From an uncultured Chitinophagaceae bacterium (lineage in GTDB: Bacteria; Bacteroidota; Bacteroidia; Chitinophagales; Chitinophagaceae), in contig CAKSVK010000002.1 in the NCBI GenBank assembly GCA_934502905.1, forward strand, positions 7,949 to 71,948: 64,000 nucleotides of DNA. The letters run 5' to 3'. Within the stretch, counting starts at the first letter, position 1. Every line of letters starts with the position of its first letter. This document shows, piece after piece, positions 26,260-35,253 of the stretch. The translations under genes were made by a program, and so were the position numbers. Below the pieces are notes generated by a model, which made no database searches, was not told the DNA's origin, and was given only the letters and a program-made list of their open reading frames with translations.

Positions 26260-26687
26260 CAGGCATACCAGTATGCTGTAACCGAAGTGATGGCAGATTA
26301 TATGTTATTATCCGGGGTTGATGCGGGCGGGTGCATTTTACCTTCGGTGAAAAAGTTCAATTTTTCGCAGTGGGTGCGGGTCCGTCCGGCTGTAGGGTAC
26401 ACTACCGGTCGGTGGGACACCATGACCGGCAAGTGAAGCCCGCAGGGCTTGAATTTGAGTAGCCCCCAACGAAGTTGGGGAGTAACGTGTAGAAGTTTTT
26501 GTTGAACCCCATTCGGGGTTCAATGTAAATCCTGGATACCATCGGTTATACCGATGGCTATTCAAATTTAACCCCTTCGGGGTATTTTACCGATTGTATC
26601 CCTAAAGTTGACAGTTACGGTGGGAACACCGCCCGGAAACTTGCGCAAAGCGAGGATTTGAAATATACATAATGTTAAATTATTTTC
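26260..26687. other. Intergenic region filled by palindromic repeats
   Basis: 428 bases without a supportable gene. The central part is the composite palindromic element listed separately. It is flanked on the left by CCGGTCGGTGGGACA...GACCGG (26405-26429), and on the right by CGGTG (26618-26622) pairing with CACCG (26627-26631). Confidence 0.7.
26436..26583. repeat. Composite palindromic element, copy 1 of family A
   Basis: Five hairpins stand in series: AAGCCC/GGGCTT (26436-26450), CCCCAAC-GAA-GTTGGGG (26464-26480), AACCCC/GGGGTT (26505-26520), CCATCGG/CCGATGG (26539-26557) and ACCCC/GGGGT (26571-26583). AATTTGAGTAGCC and GGCTATTCAAATT are in turn inverted to each other, so the element is a nested palindrome. 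The arrangement recurs at 61704-61854. Confidence 0.8.
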
Positions 26688-27806
26688 ATGAGAAAAATTT
26701 ATATATCCCTGCTGTTTTGCCTGCTGGTTATATCAGCCGGCTTTACCCAGCAAAAAGTAGATTTGCCTTCCTGGGCCCTGGGACCTTTCATTCGTCCCAT
26801 ACCGGCGCAGCCACTGATCCAGCCGGATAGTGCACGAACCTTTAAAGATCCCATGACCGGCAACACCGTTCACTGGATGAAAAATGCTGCTTTCAATCCC
26901 GCAGCCGTGGTAAAGGATGGAAAAATAATGGTGCTGTTCCGTGCGGAAGATTTTTCCGGCATCGACAAGATCGGGGCCCACACTTCGCGGATAGGATTGG
27001 CTGAAACAACCGATGGGCTGACTATGACGATCCGGCCGGAGCCGGTTTTTTACCCCGGTCATGATGATCAGAAAAAATATGACTGGCCGGGCGGGTGTGA
27101 AGATCCTCGTGTAGCCGTTACAGAGGATGGCACTTATGTGATGCTCTACACTTCCTGGAACCATGAAACACCCCGTTTATGTGTTGCTACTTCCAGAGAC
27201 CTGATCCAATGGACCAAACACGGGCCGGCATTCAAGTCTGCCTGGAACGGTCGCTTTAAAGATATCCCGGCTAAATCAGCTTCTATTGTGACCAGGCTGT
27301 CAGACAATAAGCAGGTTATAGAAAAAGTAAACGGGAAATACCTGATGTACTGGGGGGAGCATTTTGTAAACCCTGCCACTTCGGAAGACCTTGTCAACTG
27401 GACGCCCCTGCTGAACGAAAGCAATGAATTGCTACAATTGATTGCACCACGTAAGGGTTATTTCGACAGTGATCTCACAGAATGTGGCCCGCCGGCATTG
27501 ATCACAGATCAGGGTATTGTATTACTTTATAACGGAAAGAATGCTGCCGGCACAAAAGGGGATACGGACTATCCCGCCAACAGCTATTGCGCAGGGCAGG
27601 TGCTTTTTGATAAGAATGATCCCACCAAAGTGCTGAGCCGCCTGGACAAACCCTTTTTATACCCGACAGAGTCTTTTGAAAAAACAGGACAATATGCTGC
27701 CGGTACCGTCTTCATCGAAGGCATGGTTTTTTATAACAACAAGTGGTTCCTGTACTATGGGTGTGCAGATTCCAGGGTGGGTGTAGCGATCAGCGATAAG
27801 AAGTAG
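26688..27806 (+). CDS. GH130-like exported glycoside phosphorylase or hydrolase
   Basis: A 372-residue protein with a signal peptide (cleavage near GFTQQ) and a five-bladed beta-propeller pattern of the GH130/GH43-like group. KNAAFNPAAVVKDGKIMVLFRAED, IGLAETTDGLT and GGCEDPRVAVTEDGTYVMLYTSW match the GH130 signatures, with blade-repeating Asp/Glu residues and TECGPPALI. GH130 enzymes phosphorolyse or hydrolyse beta-mannosides; those with signal peptides are usually hydrolases. Specificity cannot be assigned. Confidence 0.8.
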   Translation: MRKIYISLLFCLLVISAGFTQQKVDLPSWALGPFIRPIPAQPLIQPDSARTFKDPMTGNTVHWMKNAAFNPAAVVKDGKIMVLFRAEDFSGIDKIGAHTSRIGLAETTDGLTMTIRPEPVFYPGHDDQKKYDWPGGCEDPRVAVTEDGTYVMLYTSWNHETPRLCVATSRDLIQWTKHGPAFKSAWNGRFKDIPAKSASIVTRLSDNKQVIEKVNGKYLMYWGEHFVNPATSEDLVNWTPLLNESNELLQLIAPRKGYFDSDLTECGPPALITDQGIVLLYNGKNAAGTKGDTDYPANSYCAGQVLFDKNDPTKVLSRLDKPFLYPTESFEKTGQYAAGTVFIEGMVFYNNKWFLYYGCADSRVGVAISDKK

Positions 27807-28272
27807 CTGTGGCTGAGTAAAAGAGGTGAATCGTCCTTGCGCGTAGTAAAGAAAAACCAGGGCGGTTGGAGTTAAAAAGAAGACAGCCTGCCGGTCGGTA
27901 GTTCAGGTCGGCGAACGATGTTCAATCGGGCGGGCATTTACATTTACGGAAACAAATCAATATTCCGCCGCGCGGCGGCTCATTATACTGATTATTCTAT
28001 AATTACTAAAAAAATAGAGGTGCGCTGCACCTATATAACTTGTGTGTTTGAATTGGTAAATAGCCCGCAGGATACCGAATATTATCAATTAACCTTTTAC
28101 AGGCTGTTGACTTCCTGCGACTTATCCTGTAAGGTCATTGGTGGGAAGGAACGACCCGAACAAGCTCATAAAATCACACAAATTTATATGTTATAGATCG
28201 CTTCTCCCTACCTGAGGGCACGATCGTAATGACGGACTTTTGGTTAGCTCCACCTGTTTAATCTCCCTGATT
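27807..28272. other. Intergenic region with repeats
   Basis: 466 bases without a supportable gene. It holds CCGGTCGGTAGTTCAGGTCGG near 27893, a family B repeat copy (27944-28032), and at about 28200-28240 a fragment (CTCCCTACCTGAGGGCAC then CGTAATGACGG) that resembles half of a widespread bacterial GTCATT-type palindrome. Confidence 0.6.
27944..28032. repeat. Family B repeat, copy 1
   Basis: It starts TTACGGAAACAAATC, contains the perfect palindrome CCGCCGCGCGGCGG (27965-27978) and ends with AGGTGC-GCT-GCACCT (28018-28032). The same order and spacing is found at 44051-44138. Confidence 0.8.
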
Positions 28273-30456
28273 TCACAACAACTCAAACGGTATATCCATC
28301 ACAGGGAATTTCCGCCAGTCCTGGTGGTCGTAGTGCCACCACTCATCTGCATACACCCGGAAACCATGCTTGTGCATTACCTGCTTCAACAGCTCCCTGT
28401 TCTTAATGACGCGTGCAGGAAGGTCACGGTAATTTATATGCGCTTTTTCTGTAAAATCATCAAAAGGAGTGGGCATATCCAGCTCCTTGCCGGTCTTCAG
28501 GTTGATCACAGACAGGTCAACGGTGCAGCCGCGGTTGTGGCGGGAGCCGTTAAAAGGAGAAGCCACGAATACGCTGTCGCGGTACATTTCATAAAATTGC
28601 ACCGTCACATCATAAGGGCGGTAGGCATCATATATTTTCAGACCCAGTCCCTTTTTATTCAGCTCTTTTTGCACCTCCTTTAAAGCGTCTGCTACCGGCT
28701 TTCTCAGGTACGCTTTGGGCTGGCGATACAATTGCTTCCCGGTAAAATTATTATCCGTAGCATACCGTATATCCAGTTGTATACCCGGTATACAGGTACT
28801 GAGGTCTACCAGCTCTTGCGCAGGATCATCGTTTACCAGCTTCCTGTATGCTTCCGTTGTCGAGATAGCGTTTACACCATATTTACGGGAATGGTTGTTT
28901 TTGGGTTGCTCCCTTATTTGGTAATCCTGGATCAACGCCGGATTTTGCGGGGAAAGGGAAAACCAGACAGCGATGTCAGTATATTCTCCTTCTATTACAA
29001 AGCTGCCTCTTAGCTGGTTTTCCGGGACAATATCTTTTACCCGGACAATCCTTCCTGCTTTTTGAAACAGGTCTTTTGCTTCTTTTCGCAAAGAGTCGAT
29101 AAAGAAATCCCGGAAAAAATTCACGGCAAAAAAACCGGCATTTTCTGCATCTTTCCAGTCAGGCAATAAACCGGTCAACTCCTTTTGCCGTTGCAGCAAA
29201 ACTGGAGAGGGAACGCTTTTCATGGGTTGCAGGTCTGCTGCAGCCAGCAGCGTATTCACTACCTGTATGTTCAGCAGTGCGGGACCTGTATAGGTATGAT
29301 TGGTAAAGGCAACTACGCCCAGGTTATATTCCGGCAGGAAAATCCAGTTGGAACCAAAACCCGGCAGTCCGCCGGTATGACTGATCTGGACAACACCCCG
29401 GCAATCCTTTGCCCAGCTCAACCCGAAATTATAGGAGGTGGTCCTGGGGCAGGCTGCTCCGTCCGGTGTTTTAAAGGCGGGGTTAAGGTTGATCATGCTC
29501 CCCGGAAAATGCATTTCCCTGAGGCTGCTTCTTTTCATTGCCAGGGTATCTCCTCCGCTGCGGGCCGGCCAGGCAGCCATATGCAGCTGCATATATTTTA
29601 CAAAATCTTCTATGCTGGTCATCAGGCCGCCCATCATGCCATAGGCGCCGCTATGCAACATTTCCTGCTGCTGCCAGCCGCCATTCTCCCAGCGATATCC
29701 TTTCGCCAATTGCCGGTCGGGCACTTTACTGTATTCCCAAAAAGTATTTTTCATGCCGAGGGGGCGGAGAATATTATCCTGTATATACTGTTCATAATGC
29801 ATACCCGAAACCCGGTTGATGATGGTGCCGAGCATGGTAAATCCCAGGTTGGAATATTCATATTTGATGCCGGGAGGATTGGACAACGATACACCCTTTT
29901 CGAGAAAGTCGGTAAACGCTTTATCTGTCAGCGCCAACTGACGATCTGCCCAGGGGTCATCCTGCGGAAATCCTGCCGTATGGGTCAGCAGGTTCCGGAT
30001 AGTAACGGGGGGCGTATCATCGGTCAAAGGAATAATGTTGTCTGTTTCCGGGATATATTTCCTTACAGGATCATCCAGTTGCAATTTCCCTTCATCTCTT
30101 AGCTTCAAGATGGCCATGCCTGCAAAGCTCTTGGTCATAGAGGCAATGCGGAAAACGGAGGAATTACCGGCGGGAATTTTCTTTTCCACATCACTATAGC
30201 CGAAAGCAGCGCTGTGCACCATTTGCCCGTCTGCAACCACCGCATATACCAGTCCCGGCACGTGATTATTTTCTGCGTAAGCTTTATAAAGGCTGTCAAT
30301 TTGCGGTATGAGCGCTCTTATTCTCGGTATCCTGTTACGGTCCGGAAAGGACGGGGGCGTGTAATCATTGATCGCTGCATTTGTTCTTTGCTGCTGGGAA
30401 AAAGCAGCCGACCCGGCAAAAAGGCAAAATCCAAATAATAACGAAGTCAGTTTCAT
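28273..30456 (-). CDS. Fusion of serine hydrolase (beta-lactamase fold) and VanX-type D-Ala-D-Ala dipeptidase
   Basis: A 727-residue exported protein starting at the Met that begins MKLTSLLFGFCLFAGSAAFS (a frame opens 36 bases earlier). The N-terminal half is an active-looking serine hydrolase: Ser106-x-x-Lys109 in IASMTKSF, Tyr201 in YSNLGF and HTGGLPG. A middle domain (about 430-540) is unassigned. The C-terminal 190 residues are a VanX-like M15D zinc dipeptidase: His640 and Asp647 in SRHNRGCTVD, and Glu705-x-x-His708 in EWWHYDH. Both parts target D-Ala-containing peptides or related amides, so the fusion may couple two steps of peptidoglycan fragment breakdown. Confidence 0.88.
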   Translation of the reverse strand: MKLTSLLFGFCLFAGSAAFSQQQRTNAAINDYTPPSFPDRNRIPRIRALIPQIDSLYKAYAENNHVPGLVYAVVADGQMVHSAAFGYSDVEKKIPAGNSSVFRIASMTKSFAGMAILKLRDEGKLQLDDPVRKYIPETDNIIPLTDDTPPVTIRNLLTHTAGFPQDDPWADRQLALTDKAFTDFLEKGVSLSNPPGIKYEYSNLGFTMLGTIINRVSGMHYEQYIQDNILRPLGMKNTFWEYSKVPDRQLAKGYRWENGGWQQQEMLHSGAYGMMGGLMTSIEDFVKYMQLHMAAWPARSGGDTLAMKRSSLREMHFPGSMINLNPAFKTPDGAACPRTTSYNFGLSWAKDCRGVVQISHTGGLPGFGSNWIFLPEYNLGVVAFTNHTYTGPALLNIQVVNTLLAAADLQPMKSVPSPVLLQRQKELTGLLPDWKDAENAGFFAVNFFRDFFIDSLRKEAKDLFQKAGRIVRVKDIVPENQLRGSFVIEGEYTDIAVWFSLSPQNPALIQDYQIREQPKNNHSRKYGVNAISTTEAYRKLVNDDPAQELVDLSTCIPGIQLDIRYATDNNFTGKQLYRQPKAYLRKPVADALKEVQKELNKKGLGLKIYDAYRPYDVTVQFYEMYRDSVFVASPFNGSRHNRGCTVDLSVINLKTGKELDMPTPFDDFTEKAHINYRDLPARVIKNRELLKQVMHKHGFRVYADEWWHYDHQDWRKFPVMDIPFELL

Positions 30457-30672
30457 AATATGGTGATTGTATACTGCAAAATAAAGGCTCACGGCAAAAA
30501 CAAATGATATAATTTTCCCGGAACAAAAAAATGATTTTCTGAGGGAGATCAGGATTTGAACAGACTATCAAATGCATGTGGACTATTTGATGGTGGATGT
30601 TGCCGCAATGAGAATAGTTCTTACTGAAGATAAATACGCCCTTCATAATTCCGGTTGAATCTACAGTTTTCT

Positions 30673-30680
30673 TATTTTTG
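30673..30680 (+). promoter_or_regulatory. TAnnTTTG promoter box for the OmpA-like gene
   Basis: TATTTTTG is a perfect match to the Bacteroidota -7 element. It lies 51 bases upstream of the ATG at 30732. A TTG occurs at 30655-30657, closer than the usual 19-base spacing. Confidence 0.5.
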
Positions 30681-30731
30681 GAACTTCGTTTCACACCGCT
30701 GCATAAGCGATGCAGCCCAAAATCTTTTGTT

Positions 30732-31589
30732 ATGAAGTATATCCAATACTTAATGCTAAGCTTACTGGTTTCAACTTTTTTTGTGTCCTGTGTAGCTAAG
30801 AAGAAATTTTTAGAGGCTACCAATTCCATCATCAGCCTGCGCCAGGACAGCACCCGGCTGGAGCACGAGCTGGGTAACACCCGAAACAGCCTGAAGGAAA
30901 CACAGCAGGCCGTTGCTGCGCTTCAAAAGAAAGTAGATGATCTTAGCTCGGCAAAATCCCTGCGGGAACAGGAGCTGAGCCAGACACAGCAGCAGCTCAG
31001 CAGCACCCGCGAAAGGCTCAGCAGTACAGAGCAGCAGCTCAGCACCACCACATTAACCGTGGAAGAGCAGCAGAAACGCCTGGAAGACCTGCAAAGACTG
31101 ATAGACCAACAGCGAAGCGTAGTTGAAAACCTCCGTAAATCCATCGACAATGCGCTGGGGCAATACCGCGCCGAAGACCTGGATGTGTTTGTAAAAAACG
31201 GGAAGGTATATGTTTCCCTGCAGGAAAAGCTGCTCTTCAGCTCCGGCAGTGCCGTGGTAGGTAAGGATGGCCAGGAAGCACTGGGTAAAATAGCCAATGT
31301 GTTAAACGCCGATCCCAAGATACAGATCGTGGTGGAGGGGCATACAGACAGTATTCCTATCAGGCGTACTTTTGAAGACAACTGGGCATTGAGCACTGCC
31401 CGTGCAGTTTCCATTGTACGTATCCTTACCAATACGTACCAGGTGGATCCCGCCAGGGTGATTGCTTCCGGGCATAGTTATTTTGATCCGAAAGATACCA
31501 ACGCCACCACTGAAGGAAGAGCCCTGAACCGCCGGACGGAAATTATCCTGTCGCCCAACCTGGATGAGCTGTATCGCCTGATGCAATAG
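30732..31589 (+). CDS. OmpA-family peptidoglycan-binding lipoprotein with coiled coil
   Basis: A 285-residue lipoprotein. An upstream in-frame codon at 30678 exists, but the ATG at 30732 gives a clean lipoprotein signal (FFVSC, Cys20). Residues about 25-155 form a long coiled coil rich in Gln and Ser-Thr (QLSSTRERLSSTEQQLS). The C-terminal OmpA domain (about 170-280) contains LFSSGSAVVGKDGQEAL, VEGHTDSIPI and RALNRRTEIIL. It should tether the outer membrane to peptidoglycan across a spacer. It is followed by a good terminator and appears monocistronic. Confidence 0.92.
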   Translation: MKYIQYLMLSLLVSTFFVSCVAKKKFLEATNSIISLRQDSTRLEHELGNTRNSLKETQQAVAALQKKVDDLSSAKSLREQELSQTQQQLSSTRERLSSTEQQLSTTTLTVEEQQKRLEDLQRLIDQQRSVVENLRKSIDNALGQYRAEDLDVFVKNGKVYVSLQEKLLFSSGSAVVGKDGQEALGKIANVLNADPKIQIVVEGHTDSIPIRRTFEDNWALSTARAVSIVRILTNTYQVDPARVIASGHSYFDPKDTNATTEGRALNRRTEIILSPNLDELYRLMQ

Positions 31590-31611
31590 TAAGCGCTGAT
31601 ATATAATACAA

Positions 31612-31636
31612 AAAAGGCTGCCGTCGGTAGCCTTTT
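31612..31636 (+). terminator. Rho-independent terminator after the OmpA-like gene
   Basis: AAAAGGCT (31612-31619) pairs with AGCCTTTT (31629-31636). CCG/CGG pairs inside continue the stem, and the run of T bases follows at once. Confidence 0.8.
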
Positions 31637-31872
31637 CTGTTTCCCGGTCAATTACGATAGCCTGTGCAATGCCGGCACGGGTCTTATAGCAGCGCGTTGT
31701 GCGCAGGCAGGGTTTTCAGGGGCAGGAGGTCCCGGGAAATATAACAATACGGAGGCGGAGAATCTGCATAGTGGTACTTTGCTTCTCGCCTTTTATTTAT
31801 AGGTGGATCACGCAAATACCAGAATCCGTTTCCCTGCGTTATTCTTCCAGTTACTATCGTCAATAACTTTAT

Positions 31873-32397
31873 ATGAAATACATATTTTGCCTGCTGCTGG
31901 TTTTTGTTGTATCCTCTGCAGCATTTGCACAAAAACAACAATCCCTGTACCTGGGCGCCGGCTTTGGGTTTGATCACGGAGGACTTGGCGCAAAAGCTGA
32001 ATTTCAACCAACCAAATATATAGGACTGTTCGGCGGCTTGGGGTATAACTTTGCCAATGTAGGGGCCAACGGTGGGATTATTTTTAATATACTTCCAGAC
32101 AAGCGGGTTACACCGGTGCTGACTGCCATGTATGGCTATAATGCCGTGGTAAAGGTGGAATACCTGGATGGCAATGATTATGCGGTATATAACGGTTTGA
32201 CAATAGGTGGTGGTGTAGATATAAAATTAGGCAGGCACCTCGACAGGCACAAGCTCAGTGTAAATCTGCTGGTACCATTCCGCAACCCGGATTTTTTCAG
32301 GGACTACAATTATATCCGTGAGAATGGGGAGGTCAAGCAGGAGATACTGCCGGTGGCGATCAGTTTTGGCTGGAGTTTTAATGTTTTTTCGAAATAG
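31873..32397 (+). CDS. Small outer-membrane beta-barrel-like protein
   Basis: A 174-residue protein with a signal peptide (cleavage near AFAQ, residue 19). Alternating aromatic and glycine-rich strands follow (LYLGAGFGFDHGGLGAKAEF, YIGLFGGLGYNFANVGANGG), and the sequence ends in a strand with a terminal aromatic (SFGWSFNVFSK). The pattern suggests an eight-strand outer-membrane barrel. I recognise no specific family. It is a single gene. Confidence 0.65.
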   Translation: MKYIFCLLLVFVVSSAAFAQKQQSLYLGAGFGFDHGGLGAKAEFQPTKYIGLFGGLGYNFANVGANGGIIFNILPDKRVTPVLTAMYGYNAVVKVEYLDGNDYAVYNGLTIGGGVDIKLGRHLDRHKLSVNLLVPFRNPDFFRDYNYIRENGEVKQEILPVAISFGWSFNVFSK

Positions 32398-32666
32398 TAA
32401 ATAACTTTATAACATTATCAGGCTGGTGCAGGTCTTGTAGCCGGGTACTGTGTTCAGCCAGATTTGTGCCTCTTTAGTTCCTACGGATTGCATCCGTGTT
32501 TTGCCATTACGTCGATGCCGGTAGTGATTAGTATCAGCCGGCGCTTTAATATTTTCCCGAAATAAAGCGCAAAGTTTCCCGGGACTGTAGTCACGGAAGA
32601 ACATAATTATATATGGAGTTCGGAAACTCCGTATAATATCTAAAGCTCCGTATACCGGTTTTTCCC

Positions 32667-35195
32667 CTATATCTTTATCCTTGTTCCGGCATATATCATT
32701 CTACCGAGAACAGGTCCCCAGGCCATCGATCCGTCAAAATAGGGACTGAATGGGTTTTGAGCATCGATAATGGCATATCGTTGAATGAACCCGGTCAGGT
32801 TTTCACCGCCGGCATACAGCTCAAACCGGGAGCTGAATACCTTAGTGATCTGTGCCGCCATCTGGATAAAGGAAGGAGAGTAGTCCGCCATCCGGTGTCC
32901 TGCAGGATTGGTTGCAGTGGATGGAATCCTTTTCCGGCTGATCCATTGAACGGTATAGTCGAACTTCCATTTGTCGGCGGTTTCGTAGGCAAGATTGACG
33001 AAGGCACGGTGCCTGGCTGTAAAAGGCTTTTCCAGCAGGCTGCCCCGGTAGGTGGTCTTCACATCCAGCCAGCGGTATGCCAGGCGGACATCGAATTTTC
33101 TGAATGGTTCATAGTTTAGCTCGGACTGGAAGCTGTTGGAGTAGGATTTACCATCCAGGTTGTAAAATAGGATGGTTTGCGGACTGGCATCCAGGTCTGC
33201 GACTGTTTGTGATGTAAACGTAGTGCGGTAGAGATCCACGGCAATGCTTCCCTTCCTGTTGCTGAGCCTGAAATTATGTATGAAATTAAATCCGTAATTC
33301 CATGCTTTTTCCGGGTTCAGACCAAAGCCATATGTGTTGGTTGTATGTAGAATTTCGAGTTGCCGGTTGCTGACAAAAACGCCGGCATTTTCGGCAAGTA
33401 TATTGGCTACCCGGAACCCTGAACCGGCACTGAACCGGAGGTTGGTTTGCGGAGCAAAGTCATATTTCAGGTGCATCCTTGGTGTGGTCACGGTGCCGTA
33501 TAAGTTGTGCTGATCTACCCTGATGCCAGCTATCGCCGTAAATTTTTCGGGATAGGTATAGGTGTATTCAAAGAAGGCGCCCGGAATAATTTCATTCCGG
33601 GAAAAATGCTGAAGATTGAAATCCTCTTTATAGCTTTCATTGCTGAAGCTCAGACCTGTCCTGTATTTGTGACTGGTATTGCCTATAATGGATTGGTATA
33701 TGAAGTTTGCATACAGGCTTTTCTGCCTGCCATTATATTGCGTAAGCCCGTAATAGGCATCGTTACGATACTGGCTGGCGGAAACTACGAGCCCGATACT
33801 TTTATATTTGTAACGGGGAAACACATAACCCAGCTTGCCGGTTGCGGTATATTGTCCGGCATGTAAACCCAGCCCATAGCGGTTGGCGGTGAGCCGGTCT
33901 GTTTTCCTGTTGTAATCCAGTTGCCCGCCGGTGCGGTCATCGTTCAGGTATTTTACCGCAAACTGGACCACCCAACCGTTATGATGTACATATTTCCAGC
34001 GGTTGATGAGATTAATCTGGCGTCCCAGTGGCATATCAAGAAAACCATCCCTGTTGAAATCGTTCTTCATGGTCACACCGTTCATATGGGTAAGCAATGC
34101 CGTACTCCAATGGTCATTCAGCTTATGCGCTGTGTTGATATTGGCTTCCAGCCTTCCCATATTGTTGGCATACATATTCACAAGCAGCTTTTCGGAATCG
34201 TCCGGCTTTTTCTCTTCTACATTTATTTGCCCGGCAATGCTTTCATACCCGTTTGCTACCGACCCTATGCCTTTGGTAAGGTTGATGGATTCTATCCACG
34301 GACCCGGTATAAAGGTGAGTCCATAGCTCCCGGAAAGCCCCCTGATCTCCGGGAGATTTTCGGTAAGCAACTGCGTGTAGTTGCCGGACAAGCCCAGTAA
34401 TTGTATTTGCTTAAAGCCTGTTACAGCATCGCTATAGCTTACATCTACCGAAGGACTGGTCTCAAAGCTTTCAGAAAGATTACAGCAGGCAGCTTTACTG
34501 AGCTCTTCCGCACCCAGGCGCAATGTATTTACCGTGCTGAAGGCGGATACGCGGGTCTTTTCATTTCTGGCTATGATCACTACTTCCTTCAGTTTCCCGG
34601 ACTCCGCATTTTTGAGGATGATGGTAAGATTATCGCTGCTGTTTAAACGGATGGTATCGGGCTCAAACCCAACATAGGTGATTAAAAGCTGGGCGGGTAT
34701 TTCTGTTTGAATCGTAAACACCCCCGAACTATCGGTAGCGTCAAACTCCTGCGAATGCAGGTTGGTGACCGTCGCAAAGGGAATGGGATCAAATTTTCCT
34801 TTGGCGGTTTCTTTCAGCACCACGCCGGTTAGCGTATATTGTTTTTTTTCGCCACCCCGTCCGGGGGAATGACGATCGTACAAACAGCAATCCGGCAGGT
34901 TGTTATATACTTCATCATCGGCTTTGTAATCGCCATTGTCGTGTCCTGCTTCAGCGATCTTTTTCTGTATCTGGTCCTGTGTTGTTTTAGCCGGGTCGAA
35001 ACTTAGGGTAAGCATACCTTTTTTTATATGCCAGTCTGCGGTATGGGCGTTTGCGTCTTTTGCCGCTTTTTCAATTCTCTTTTTGCACATGCTGCAGTTT
35101 CCGGAAACAGGAAAGGAAGCTGTTATAAGGGATACATCCTGGGCAAAAAGAAACAATGGTAATAATATTACAATGGATAATATAGTCTTATGCAT
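32667..35195 (-). CDS. TonB-dependent receptor with N-terminal heavy-metal-associated domain
   Basis: An 842-residue outer-membrane receptor. After a signal peptide (LFLFAQ) comes an HMA-like domain (about 23-95) with the metal site GNCSMCKKRIE. A CarboxypepD-regulatory-like domain (about 118-200) follows, then a plug (about 230-330) with AACCNLSESFETSPSV and LLGLSGNYTQLLTENLP, and a 22-strand barrel to the C-terminal aromatic-containing strand. The HMA domain and extra Cys pairs (CC at 103 and in the plug) suggest transport of copper or another soft metal. The HYC_CC_PP gene lies 58 bases upstream on the same strand. Confidence 0.88.
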   Translation of the reverse strand: MHKTILSIVILLPLFLFAQDVSLITASFPVSGNCSMCKKRIEKAAKDANAHTADWHIKKGMLTLSFDPAKTTQDQIQKKIAEAGHDNGDYKADDEVYNNLPDCCLYDRHSPGRGGEKKQYTLTGVVLKETAKGKFDPIPFATVTNLHSQEFDATDSSGVFTIQTEIPAQLLITYVGFEPDTIRLNSSDNLTIILKNAESGKLKEVVIIARNEKTRVSAFSTVNTLRLGAEELSKAACCNLSESFETSPSVDVSYSDAVTGFKQIQLLGLSGNYTQLLTENLPEIRGLSGSYGLTFIPGPWIESINLTKGIGSVANGYESIAGQINVEEKKPDDSEKLLVNMYANNMGRLEANINTAHKLNDHWSTALLTHMNGVTMKNDFNRDGFLDMPLGRQINLINRWKYVHHNGWVVQFAVKYLNDDRTGGQLDYNRKTDRLTANRYGLGLHAGQYTATGKLGYVFPRYKYKSIGLVVSASQYRNDAYYGLTQYNGRQKSLYANFIYQSIIGNTSHKYRTGLSFSNESYKEDFNLQHFSRNEIIPGAFFEYTYTYPEKFTAIAGIRVDQHNLYGTVTTPRMHLKYDFAPQTNLRFSAGSGFRVANILAENAGVFVSNRQLEILHTTNTYGFGLNPEKAWNYGFNFIHNFRLSNRKGSIAVDLYRTTFTSQTVADLDASPQTILFYNLDGKSYSNSFQSELNYEPFRKFDVRLAYRWLDVKTTYRGSLLEKPFTARHRAFVNLAYETADKWKFDYTVQWISRKRIPSTATNPAGHRMADYSPSFIQMAAQITKVFSSRFELYAGGENLTGFIQRYAIIDAQNPFSPYFDGSMAWGPVLGRMIYAGTRIKI

Positions 35196-35253
35196 AAAAA
35201 TTTGATATAAGTATTTTCAAAGATGGATAGAATCACCTGGAAAGTACTTTGTA

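Noticed and set aside
27918-28196. 92-codon plus-strand frame
   Set aside because: It translates a family B repeat that also occurs non-coding at 44 kb.
29185-30102. 305-codon frame on the plus strand
   Set aside because: It lies opposite the hydrolase-VanX fusion, whose motifs on the minus strand are unmistakable; the antisense frame has no coherent domain.
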